Below are positions 20,921 to 29,849 of a stretch of 64,000 bases of DNA, in pieces. Source of the stretch: Teratosphaeria epicoccoides (lineage: Eukaryota; Ascomycota; Dothideomycetes; Mycosphaerellales; Teratosphaeriaceae). Under the pieces are notes generated by a model. It saw only the letters and a list, made by a program, of their open reading frames with translations. It had not been told where the DNA came from and did no database searches. Position numbers and translations under genes: made by a program. The number at the start of each line of letters is the position of its first letter. The stretch's first letter is position 1. The DNA lies in NCBI GenBank assembly GCA_021401465.1, contig JADDMT010000112.1:1-64000 (forward strand), read 5' to 3'.

Positions 20921-22621
20921 ATGGTCGCATTCCCCATCTTGCTCGCGGCCTTTGGCTCGCTCGCGCTCGCCGCTAAATCCTGGACCACTTCGTCGTCGTC
21001 GTCGTCGTCCTCTAAAGGCAAAACCACATCTGTAGCCACCTCAGCCCGAACGTCTTGGGTTTCGTCGATCCACACAACTTCCAGCTTCATAGTTTCGACC
21101 ACATCGACGACATCGGCGGTGGCCACAACGACAACACTCACGGCTGCTCATTCGCCACTCTCATGCCCTGGTACGTTGTTGATGCGTAGTAGGCGGGCTT
21201 GGGACCTTGACTGATCTGTTCACAGCGGACAACGGCACTGTATACACAGCGAGAAGCGGGCTCCATTATCTGCTTCAGTGTGATGCTGACCATCCAGGAG
21301 GTTCGTCCGCGCGGAATTCTCAGACATCTGCCACGTTGACTGACCCGTCGTTCATCATTTTGTAGGCGACAGTAACAGCGTCAAAGCAGTAAGCTGGGGC
21401 GACTGCATCGAAGACTGCGATGCTTCGATCAACTGTGTAGCTCTGACGCTCTCCGGCGTTGCCTGCTACCAGAAGTCCGTCGCCAACCCCGTGGTCCACG
21501 GAGCGGGCTTGTTCGCCGCCAGACTGATCACAGAGGCTATTGCTGTTGCGAAAGCTGCGAGCACGACTGCCACGTCCACTCCTACCACGTCGGCGGATGT
21601 GTCTACGACTCTTGTCTCTTCAGATGACTCGTCTAGCGTGTTCGTCAGCTCGACTACCACTGTTCCAGCTAGCTCTCCACCGTCGAGCGTTGAAGATGTA
21701 TCGTCGACGACTTCTGTCTCAACCAGCGAAAATACATCATCAACGACTCTAGTGACTGCTATCGCTTCTGCGACTCTGAGCGCTGCACGTGATGCCATCA
21801 ACTCTTCGACTATTGCTCCATCGGCGGCAGGCCCAAGCCTCACAGATTCTTCGACGGTTCTGAACTCAGCTACCACACTGGCGTCGAATACGACAGCCGT
21901 GGCGCTTTCGACTGAGACGATCCCAACGACGGACGTCGATCCTTTCTCGAGCTCTCTGGCCTCCCTGAACCCGAGCCCAAGCAGCTCCGTACCACTATCG
22001 ACGGGCGTCCCGCTGTCAACAGGCGTTAAGTTGTCCACGGGAGCCTCGCTCTCGACAGGTGCGGTGCTGTCCACCGGCTTCTCACTATCCGCAGGTGCGG
22101 CTCTGGAAACCGGCCTCTACATCAATTCCAGCTCGAGCAGTACCACAGTGCTGTCCACCGGCATCCCACTCTCCACAGCAGTTTCGTCAGCGAGGAAGTC
22201 ACCGGCCACCATTGCATCGAACGCTTCGCTCTCCGTCAACTCCAGCACGTCTACATCAACAAGCTCCGCAATCGTCTTATCAAGCGCCCTTGCCGCTCTG
22301 AACTCCATCACGGCCAATCCTGTGCCACTTGCCACGGGAGTTCCACTCCTGACGGGCACCGGCACCGCTGCCTCCGGGACTGGCGTCCCGCTCTTCACTT
22401 ACAGCCCCCCAGGCGCACCATACGTCAATTACACCTCAACCACTTTTGGATACGCTCCTTCTGGGACTGCGCCTCTGGGCAGCACTACGGTTGCCAGTAG
22501 CACGACGTCTACGCTGTATGAGGTCTTTACCGCTGTCATATCGCCGATTCCGGAGGATCGCAGCGTGGATCAGCTGTTGAGGCTTGCGCGGAAGTCGAAT
22601 GAGAACGATGTTGAGGAGTGA
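20921..22621 (+). CDS. secreted Ser/Thr-rich cell-surface-type protein
   Basis: Three exons (20921-21170, 21226-21300, 21366-22621) encode 526 residues. The N-terminus is a signal peptide (MVAFPILLAAFGSLALAA). A Ser/Thr-rich stretch comes next, then a compact Cys-containing domain made by the splicing (YLLQCDADH, WGDCIEDCDASINCVALTLS, ACYQKS) that resembles the PAN/apple-like domain of fungal wall proteins. The remaining ~370 residues are a Ser/Thr spacer, surely heavily O-glycosylated if secreted. It contains degenerate short repeats of the type xLSTGx between about residues 285 and 320. No GPI signal is visible at the C-terminus, which ends hydrophilic (RKSNENDVEE). A perfect CTAAC branch site and CAG just upstream suggest a 5' UTR intron. 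Confidence 0.85.
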
Positions 22622-23501
22622 GTCGAGGGTTTTCAGGGCTTCGATTGCTGGATGTAGAACATCCGGACTGTGCGGCGACGGGAGATTGGATTGGGATTGG
22701 GGGCCACAGTGAGTATGATACAAGTAGCCAGTCGATTCCCATCATCGCTTAGCGTTGTGTGAAGACGGTTCCGGGACGGTCGTGACAGATGCCCATGGAC
22801 CGCGTCGGGGACGTTCATCGGAGAGACATTTCTGCCTCATGTCTAAGAGTCGTTCACTTTCGTTGACGCATCACAAATTCCTGAGCATCGTCGACAAGCC
22901 TCACATGGCTCTAGCACGAGGGTCCAGGGACTTCCTCTTTCGATCCACTGCCGCCCAGTCAGGTCGCATATCTTGGTGGCTGCGTTGCCCAAGAGATGGT
23001 TGCTGCGGCTCACCAGGAATGTATATTTGTCGGTCGAAGATGCGATCGCCGTCGATGCAGCTGGCGGTGCATATATCCACGAGTCCCAATGTTCGTGTTG
23101 CATGTGAGAAAAGGTTGACCAGATGACTTTGCTTGGGTGGTGAACTTGGCAGGCTGCTTGGTGGTTGGACTGAGTCTCGTTAGCTCTGATTGTTGACCGT
23201 CTGGGCATTCAAGCTTCATTCACTCAGCACCCTCACCGTCCCTCTTTCACCAACATCGCACTTCCACTTTCTCAACACCACCTCGGGAGCAATTCCATAC
23301 CGCCAGCAAGAAATCCACCATCACATGCGAAAATCGCCGCCATCATCCAAACACTTGTCAGGATTGCCGAAGCCAGTATCAGATTCATTGAGACGCGTCG
23401 AAGCAGTGCCCCACGGCGCGTTTCGCGTTTCTGTTTGCTGCACATCCCTTTCGACACCAGCCACCACCACCACCACCACCGCCACCGCCGCTGCCCCCCC
23501 G
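22622..23501. other. upstream region of the SET gene
   Basis: These 880 bp contain the leader of the SET-domain gene. The reading frame stays open upstream to an ATG at 23190, but its first 104 residues are low-complexity (His, Ser, Thr, Pro and a poly-Thr run). I treat it as leader, though a longer protein is possible. Nothing else was recognised. Confidence 0.4.
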
Positions 23502-26500
23502 ATGGCAGACCTAGCTCCGCTCACGCGGTCGAGCTCGTCAGACAGCTCAGCTTTCTCCACCATCGAGGTCTCACCAGGCATCAAGGCCGCCGTCATGGAA
23601 ATCGAGGACAGCAGCTCCGAGCCGGTCATCAGGTCGACGCCGGCGACGTCCGTGACCGAGACTGATAGCGTGGGGTCTGCCAAGAAGGCGGGCATGGACC
23701 GCATCGATCAGGGGCAGCAGGAAAGTGGGAGTGCGAGTGCGAGACGCAGCAAACGCGCGAAAGCGGGCGTCACTACCTACAACCTGAAGGAATTGAGTGA
23801 TCAGCAGCTGCCTCGTGGCCCGACTGCAGCCAGCAGCAGGAGCGTTTCCGGGCTCACTGGGCGCACTTTGGTCGACGGGCAGGAAGACGGAGAGGCGGGC
23901 ACGCCTTTCGGACTGAAGATCGACAAGGCGATGAACCTGGGCTGGGAGCTTGCAGGAGAGACAAGTGCCGTCCCAAGCAGTGCAAAGAAGAGTGCGGGAG
24001 TGCGGAGACGAACGAGCGTCAAGGACAAAGCGAAGCACGCGGCAGGCAAGCTGGGCCAGGTATTGGGCAAGCGCAGTAGGGACGTGGTGGACGTTTTGCA
24101 GGCAGGCAAGAAGAAGGTGTTTGGCAGGAAGCAGAAGCTGGTGTCTGAAGACGAAGACGAGGAGGAAGGAGAAGGAGAAGGAGAAGGAGAAGGAGAAGAA
24201 GGAGAAGGAGAAGGAGAAGGAGAAGGAGAAGAAGAAGAAGAAGAAGAAGAAGAAGAAGAAGAAGAAGAAGAAGAAGAAGAAGAAGAAGAAGAAGAAGAAG
24301 AGGATGTACCAAGATGGAAGAAGCAGCTCGACACAGGTCCAAAGGGTGTACTTGACGAGTTGGATCTGGACGCCGAGCCGAACATGCCCATGCCACCACC
24401 AGCGAAAAAGACCAGGACGAACATGATGGGCAAGAAAGCGTTATCTGAATTAGCCCAGCCGCCTGCCGCGCCGACGCCCATAGCGAAAGCATCGACTGCT
24501 GGCAAGAAGATGAAGAAGTGGCAGCGCGAGGGACTTTTCGTTGGTCAGAGACCGGACTCCGATGCCTCTAGGCATGAGCGGCGGAGGCTTAAGAAGAAGC
24601 GACCCGATGGTTCGGATCCCAACACCGCAGTTGACCGCGATGAGCCGAAGCAGCCTTTGATGCCACTGCCCATGTTCAATTACCTTGACAAGACGAGGGA
24701 CTTCATGATTCCGTACGACATTTTTGCCCCGTCTTGGAAGAAAGGTGACGACAAGCCGAAAGATTGGACACAGATCAACAAGAATCGGCTGGTTGGCGAA
24801 GCCAAGGAGCTGTGGGCGCGTGCCGACAAGCTGCCAGCCTCGAACTGTGTTTGCCAAGCGTCAAGTGTGCCCGGCGAGCCAGGCTGCAATGACCAGTGCC
24901 TCAACCGCGTCATGCAGTTCGAGTGTACCAAAGATAATTGTAAGCTGTTCGAAGCAGAGTGCGGCAATCGAGCCTTTGCTTCTCTCCAGCGTCGCACCGA
25001 GAGAAAGAACCCGTATGACACCGGTGTCGAAGTTGTGAAGACTGCCAATCGGGGCTTTGGCGTGCGCTCTTGCAGGACTTTTGCACCTGGCCAGATCATC
25101 ATGGAATACACTGGCGAAATCATCAGCGAGGGCGAGTGCCAACGTCGCATGCGTGAGCTGTATGCAGACAAGCAGTGCTACTACCTGATGGAGCTCGAGA
25201 GAGGCCTGGTCATTGATGGAACGAAAGGTAGTATGGCTCGTTTCATCAACCACTCTTGTGAGCCAAACTGCGAAGTCCGGATGGTCAAGGTCAACGGCAT
25301 ACCGCGCATGGGCGTCTTCGCCGGCGATGACGGTATTTGCACGGGCGAAGAGCTGACCTACGACTACAACTTTGACAACTTTGGGCAGACTCGTCAGATC
25401 TGCTACTGTGGCGCGCCGAAATGTCGTGGCTTTCTTAGCAAGAGGCTGAATTCGAGTGAGATGAAGAAGGCCGAGAAGGAGGAGCAGGCGCGTCGGCGCA
25501 AAGCTGCTGAAGAGGCTGCCAAGTTGGCGCGCGCCGAAGCAGAGAAGCAGCAGGCGAAGAGCGCAAGAGGCTCTTCCTGGCGCGGCTGGGTTGCGATCGA
25601 TGATCCGGAGATGAAGGAGAGGCTGAAGCGAGAGAAGAGGGAGAGAGAAGAGGCTGAGAAAACTTCTGCTCGGGCGCAGCGCCAGGCTAAGAGGGAAAGG
25701 AGAGATTCGATGCCCGAACCTCAGGTGGCGTCGGAGGTCAAGTCTACACCCAAGAAGGAGAGGGACGCGAAGAGGAGGAAGACAACATCGTTCGAGGAGG
25801 AGGAGGCGCAGGAGGACGAAAAATCTGTCACTGTTGCTGAGCCGGCAGTAGAAAAGGTGGACGTTGCGTCAGCGCGCAAAGAGAAGAAGCAGGCCACTGG
25901 GCGTCGCAAGAGCAGCAAGCCTGCGGCTCGACCTTCCTTCCCAGGTCTGTCCCCAGGTTTTGCAAGCCCAGCAAAGCGTGCTGTCGAGGTCGAGCCTGAG
26001 CCAGAGGCAGAGAAGCAAGCCGAGCCAGCACCAAAGAAGGCTCGCGTCGGCAGGCCACGTCAGAGTGTCGAGAAGGCGCGAAACTCTTCAATGGCCAGGC
26101 TTGTCGAGGAGGAGCCGGAGGAGGAGCATGGAGATGCAAACGCTGGCGCCGACGAGGAAGAGGTAGCACCGGCTGTCGTCCCGAAGCATCGCACGGCTAT
26201 GGAGCGCAAGCGCGCTAATCGCGAGGCTAGCCGTCAATCCATCGCTCAGCCGCTGCCCTCATGCACGAGACCTGTTTCTGCAATCTCTTCTGGGTCCAAG
26301 TTCATGGAAGACGTCTCGCCTGTCAATCGGCGTTCCACTTCGACCATCACTAAGCGGACCGAAGTCGAGATCTCCATTACCCCCACGGAGACGGAGACGA
26401 AGGGGATGTCGCAGCAGTTGCTGGGTGAGATTGCGCATGCGGTTGTGGGTGCTGATGAGGCAGCGGCCGGACATTTGGCTGCTGCTGCTGCTTCGTTGGG

Positions 26501-26705
26501 GAGGTCGAAGTCGGCGAGTGCGGGTGGCGCTGGCAAGGTTGGAAAGGCGGACAGGAGAAAGAGGAGTAAGTCTGTGTTTGAGACTGCGAAGGGAGTCGGT
26601 CAGGCTGTTAAGGACAGGTTGATCGGGGCTTCGTCTGGATCCTCGACTGGGGAGGGAAAGAAGGTTTGGAAGCAGAGTACGTTGAGTTTTGGCCCAAAGG
26701 CATAA
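23502..26705 (+). CDS. ASH1-type SET-domain histone lysine methyltransferase
   Basis: The protein is 1067 residues from the ATG at 23502 (MADLAPLTRSSSSDSS); in-frame ATGs at 23325 and 23190 are alternatives. A disordered basic N-terminus leads into a long Glu/Gly tract (about residues 215-268). An AWS Cys-rich domain starts near residue 447 (NCVCQASSVPGEPGCNDQC). The SET domain follows (about 496-635), with the cofactor and catalytic motifs EYTGEII, RFINHSCEPNC and ELTYDYNFDNF, and then a post-SET motif (CYCGAPKCRG). The order AWS-SET-post-SET fits H3K36 methyltransferases. I favour ASH1 over Set2 because I see no WW or SRI domain in the C-terminal ~420 residues, which are charged and Lys-rich with an AT-hook-like KARVGRPRQS. 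No bromo, PHD or BAH domain is seen. It acts on chromatin in the nucleus. Confidence 0.9.
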   Translation: MADLAPLTRSSSSDSSAFSTIEVSPGIKAAVMEIEDSSSEPVIRSTPATSVTETDSVGSAKKAGMDRIDQGQQESGSASARRSKRAKAGVTTYNLKELSDQQLPRGPTAASSRSVSGLTGRTLVDGQEDGEAGTPFGLKIDKAMNLGWELAGETSAVPSSAKKSAGVRRRTSVKDKAKHAAGKLGQVLGKRSRDVVDVLQAGKKKVFGRKQKLVSEDEDEEEGEGEGEGEGEEGEGEGEGEGEEEEEEEEEEEEEEEEEEEEEEEEEDVPRWKKQLDTGPKGVLDELDLDAEPNMPMPPPAKKTRTNMMGKKALSELAQPPAAPTPIAKASTAGKKMKKWQREGLFVGQRPDSDASRHERRRLKKKRPDGSDPNTAVDRDEPKQPLMPLPMFNYLDKTRDFMIPYDIFAPSWKKGDDKPKDWTQINKNRLVGEAKELWARADKLPASNCVCQASSVPGEPGCNDQCLNRVMQFECTKDNCKLFEAECGNRAFASLQRRTERKNPYDTGVEVVKTANRGFGVRSCRTFAPGQIIMEYTGEIISEGECQRRMRELYADKQCYYLMELERGLVIDGTKGSMARFINHSCEPNCEVRMVKVNGIPRMGVFAGDDGICTGEELTYDYNFDNFGQTRQICYCGAPKCRGFLSKRLNSSEMKKAEKEEQARRRKAAEEAAKLARAEAEKQQAKSARGSSWRGWVAIDDPEMKERLKREKREREEAEKTSARAQRQAKRERRDSMPEPQVASEVKSTPKKERDAKRRKTTSFEEEEAQEDEKSVTVAEPAVEKVDVASARKEKKQATGRRKSSKPAARPSFPGLSPGFASPAKRAVEVEPEPEAEKQAEPAPKKARVGRPRQSVEKARNSSMARLVEEEPEEEHGDANAGADEEEVAPAVVPKHRTAMERKRANREASRQSIAQPLPSCTRPVSAISSGSKFMEDVSPVNRRSTSTITKRTEVEISITPTETETKGMSQQLLGEIAHAVVGADEAAAGHLAAAAASLGRSKSASAGGAGKVGKADRRKRSKSVFETAKGVGQAVKDRLIGASSGSSTGEGKKVWKQSTLSFGPKA
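24159..24304. repeat. 146-bp purine-only GGAGAA/GAA tract in coding sequence
   Basis: The + strand has only A and G for 146 bases inside the SET gene. It consists of GGAGAA hexamers followed by a pure GAA run, encoding Glu-Gly then poly-Glu. The opposite strand is a Ser-coding polypyrimidine tract. Length variation between strains is likely. Confidence 0.95.
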
Positions 26706-26998
26706 ACAGATGTTTGCTAGATGGGCAGGGCTAGAGGGACCGTAGAACGAGCATTTTGGTGTTGGGCGCAACACAATGACGAGTGGCTTATTTCAGGAGT
26801 ATGGGCATAGCACTTAAAGGAGTGTAGGCACAGCTTTTAACAGGGAGGTCGCTGTCAACGGGCATTTTAGACGGCGCTTGCCACTGGGGGTGACTTTGAA
26901 CATCAATCCATTGTTCGCACCAGAATCGCTGTGCCTGGCCCACCCTCTCCACACCATGATCAGCAAAGCAAAACCACTCCTGGACTCCTGAACCCAAT

Positions 26999-28186
26999 CT
27001 ACGTCCCCTTTAACCTCCCCTCCTCCACCCACCTCGCCCGCCCAAACACCTCCACCGCGCCCTTCTCCTCCTCCCCCTGTCCCTCCACAATCTTTCCCTC
27101 ATCCCACGCCCTCCCCTCCCCAATTTTCCTCCACCGCACATCCTCAACCCCCCTCTCCCTCATCCCACCCTCCCACCTTCCGACCTCCTCGTCGGTAAAC
27201 CCCGCAGCGCGCAGGCGATCAGCCTGAGCGCGCCGGTACTTCGCACGATCACGGAGCGCCTCGACCGCCAAGTCCCAGTCATCCCTGTCCACTTGTCCTT
27301 CGTGATCGCACGGCACGTCGGTTTTCGGGTCGTACGTCGAGGCGAAGTGGGCGGAGATCGTGGAAGTCTTGTGGGCGCCGCGGCCGCGGGGGAGGGGAGG
27401 GGAGTGGCCGGGATCGGGGTCGGGGTCGAGGGGGTAGTTTTCTTCTGGGGTAGCGGGGCTACGATTTTGTCTCTTTGGGTGTTTGGAGGGGAGGTGGAGG
27501 GGACTTGAAGGCCGGTGCTGTTGACTGCGCTTTCGATGCCGCGGGTGTTCTCGAGGGCGTGGTGGAGATCGGGACGTCTCCTTGCGATGCGAATCTCGCG
27601 GTGCATGGTGCTTTCTTCTCCGAGTCGGAGGTGACCTCGACCTGGCTTGCGAAGGGACATTGCCCTCTTCGCTTCGATCCGCTTCACGTCGCCGCCGTCT
27701 CCGCTCCCCATCGCGCGAACGACTTCGACGTCTGCACTCCTTACCCGACGCTCGTTCTTCCTCATCGCTGTGCTCGCATCCCCGACCATTTCCCGCGCGT
27801 TCGCTAATCCGCATCTCCCCGCCCCTGTCCCCATTCCCGCCACTCAGACCGCCCAGAACACTTGCCCACCTTCCCTTCCTCTCACCTCCCCCCCTTCTCC
27901 TCTTCCCCTCCCCGTCGTCCCCATCCTGCCCTTCCCGCCTCCGCTTCAACTTCTCCATCCTCGACTTGGCGTCTGCTTCCTCCTTGGCCTTAAGCGCCGC
28001 ATTATGGCTATCGGCATCCCGAACCAAATTCTTTAAGAACCGCGTATTCGGCTTTGGCGCATCTGGGCGTCTCCTGGCTGTGCTTAGATATGATGATGAT
28101 CCGAGGGAGGATTGTCGCTTGTTGGCTTCTGCATCGCGTTTGAGGAGGGAGATGATGTAGTCGTCGTTGAGAGCGGTGTCGGACAT
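26999..28186 (-). CDS. pre-mRNA-splicing-factor-38B-like RS protein
   Basis: This is a 395-residue nuclear-type protein. The conserved N-terminus (DDYIISLLKRDAEANKR; APKPNTRFLKNLVRDADSHN) and the conserved C-terminus (FASTYDPKTDV; WDLAVEALRDRAKYRRAQA; DRLRAAGFTDEEVGRWE) match fungal proteins usually annotated as splicing factor 38B. The middle is a long Arg/Ser, Arg/Asp and Pro-rich region (RSRSPPTRRR). I started at MSDTALNDDYI (28186); the frame extends further upstream to 28330 through promoter-like sequence. The role in splicing is inherited annotation rather than something seen. It is divergent from the Sos7 gene across a 285-bp region holding forkhead-like repeats. Confidence 0.8.
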   Translation of the reverse strand: MSDTALNDDYIISLLKRDAEANKRQSSLGSSSYLSTARRRPDAPKPNTRFLKNLVRDADSHNAALKAKEEADAKSRMEKLKRRREGQDGDDGEGKRRRGGGERKGRWASVLGGLSGGNGDRGGEMRISERAGNGRGCEHSDEEERASGKECRRRSRSRDGERRRRRREADRSEEGNVPSQARSRSPPTRRRKHHAPRDSHRKETSRSPPRPREHPRHRKRSQQHRPSSPLHLPSKHPKRQNRSPATPEENYPLDPDPDPGHSPPLPRGRGAHKTSTISAHFASTYDPKTDVPCDHEGQVDRDDWDLAVEALRDRAKYRRAQADRLRAAGFTDEEVGRWEGGMRERGVEDVRWRKIGEGRAWDEGKIVEGQGEEEKGAVEVFGRARWVEEGRLKGT

Positions 28187-28324
28187 GATTTGATTACATT
28201 GATTGTCGTAGAGATCGGGGGAGGGAGGAGTAAAGGTGGGGTGGGATGCGCGCAATGACGGCATGTGAAAGTGGCGGGATCGTCCCGCGTGCCGGGATCT
28301 AGGCTGCATTGGGAAGTAGTCAAT

Positions 28325-28400
28325 CAACATGAGTAAACATTACCAACATGAGTAAACATTACCAACATGAGTAAACATTACCAACATGAGTAAACATTAC
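28325..28400. repeat. four 19-bp tandem repeats with forkhead-like cores
   Basis: The unit CAACATGAGTAAACATTAC is repeated four times without a mismatch. Each copy contains GTAAACA, which matches the forkhead consensus RTAAAYA. The array lies in the 285-bp divergent spacer, 72-147 bp in front of the chosen Sos7 ATG. Each copy also contains an ATG followed in frame by TAA in the next copy, so if transcribed it would hold tiny upstream frames. Confidence 0.9.
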
Positions 28401-28471
28401 GAATATCGACCTTCTACATGGACATACCCGAACAAACACGAGAATCCCGCCACAACATCACCAACACGACA

Positions 28472-29263
28472 ATGGACGCCGTTCCTCCCCTCTCCCACCT
28501 CAGCATCCTCACGCTCGCCCACCCCCTCCTCTCACCCTCCCCCGCCACCACCACCACCACCAAACGCAACTCCTCCGACTCCATCACCAGCCCACCTAAC
28601 CCCGCCTTGATCGCAGCAGACCTCGCCCACTACCGAGATCTCTTCACTAAACTACGCTTCTCCTACGTCGAGCAAGTCACCAAAGAGCGCTTCCTGCGCG
28701 CCATCACCTCCGACCCCCCGGCCTTCGCCTCGGCGGGCGCGGCCGCGGCGCTCGAGCGGAAATTGGCAGAAGACAAGAGGGCACTGAAGGCGCGGAAGGA
28801 GGAAGTCGCGGGACTGATCCGGGAGTTGGAAGACCAGGGCCAGGATCTCGCGAGACGGTACGGACAGGTACAATTCCAGCAGACGCGCCTTCGAGATCTG
28901 CCGGCCGAAATTGAGAATTGGGAGGGCACCGTCGAGCACTTGCGGCCGGTCTCTCGGCCCGAGGATTCGAATCCTGAGCTCAATCTTCCTCTCCCCGCTA
29001 CGACGACGCTGCTGGCTGCTCGGCGGGAGCAGGCGGAGGCTTTGGATGGGCAGGTTGAGGCTTTGCGGGCTGCGGTGCGGGAGCGGGGAGGGGAGTTGCT
29101 GACGCTGAGGGAGGGAATGGCGTCGTTGCAGGCGAGGAAGATTAGAGCGGTGCAGGAGGCGCAGGAGGCGAGGAGGAGGAGGGGGGAGATGGGGGAGTTG
29201 GAGGAGAGGGGGAGGTGGTTGAGGGGTGTGGAGGGGAGGATGAGGCAGATGCTTGAAGCGTGA
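28472..29263 (+). CDS. sos7: kinetochore protein Sos7 (Kre28/Zwint-like)
   Basis: This is a 263-residue protein from the ATG at 28472 (MDAVPPLSHLSIL); an in-frame ATG at 28418 adds 18 residues. The segment HYRDLFTKLRFSYVEQVTKE followed by RFLRAITSDPP is the signature start of the Sos7 coiled-coil domain. The rest is predicted coiled coil (about residues 85-260) rich in Glu, Arg, Ala and Leu. In fission yeast Sos7 pairs with the KNL1 homologue Spc7 at the outer kinetochore, bridging inner kinetochore and spindle-checkpoint parts. Family recognition rests on that motif. The intronless frame and codon composition are sound. Confidence 0.85.
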   Translation: MDAVPPLSHLSILTLAHPLLSPSPATTTTTKRNSSDSITSPPNPALIAADLAHYRDLFTKLRFSYVEQVTKERFLRAITSDPPAFASAGAAAALERKLAEDKRALKARKEEVAGLIRELEDQGQDLARRYGQVQFQQTRLRDLPAEIENWEGTVEHLRPVSRPEDSNPELNLPLPATTTLLAARREQAEALDGQVEALRAAVRERGGELLTLREGMASLQARKIRAVQEAQEARRRRGEMGELEERGRWLRGVEGRMRQMLEA

Positions 29264-29849
29264 AGTTGTGGAGAGTGAGTGGTGGGTCTTGGAAATGAGA
29301 TGGGAACGACGATACCGCTTTGTCCATGCGTTTGTGAAGGATCTATTGTTTTCAAGCCATGCTGTCGTCGAAACGAAGATTATTCCACATCGGTCAAGCA
29401 CCTATAGCGAGCACAATTTGCACTGCCCTCGTTCCCCTCTTATCGTGAGCGGATCCCAGCCAGCGTCGTCACGCTCAACCGCGCGCACGACTGCCAACTC
29501 TGACTTGACTCCCCCGGGCTCGTGTCGTACATCAAAATACTGAGGGCCCGCAGCCCCTGCACAGCGGCCCTGAACATGCGCCTGAGATTCGCGCACTGCC
29601 TCCCCAAGCTGTCCTGGCTTCGCAATTCGACTGAAGGCTGATGAGGCTGCTGCTTCTAGAGATCTCGCTAGCGACGGGGGCATGCAGCCCTCTTTGATGC
29701 GTCCATAGGGCAGGCGGGCGTGCGCTTATATCAATCGAAACATCGCACGCGCGCACGCAAGCGGCTTGCACCGACAGATTCGTTGCGGCACACCTCTGTC
29801 TCCCTCCCACATTCTGCTTTTCATAGTCCTCTGACGCATCGCCAAACCC
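29264..29849. other. intergenic between Sos7 and the mitochondrial protein gene
   Basis: Two convergent genes flank this 586-bp stretch. A 93-codon minus-strand frame (29402-29683, MPPSLARSLEAAASSAFSRI...) has a vaguely mitochondrial-like start but no family. I do not call it a gene. Confidence 0.35.

Noticed and set aside
23801..24505. A 234-codon minus-strand frame with a very long Ser run
   Set aside because: It is the complement of the GAA/GGAGAA tract and flanks of the SET gene; low complexity only.
27160..27843. A 227-codon minus-strand frame
   Set aside because: It overlaps the splicing-factor-38B-like gene in another frame; the RS-type composition keeps several frames open.
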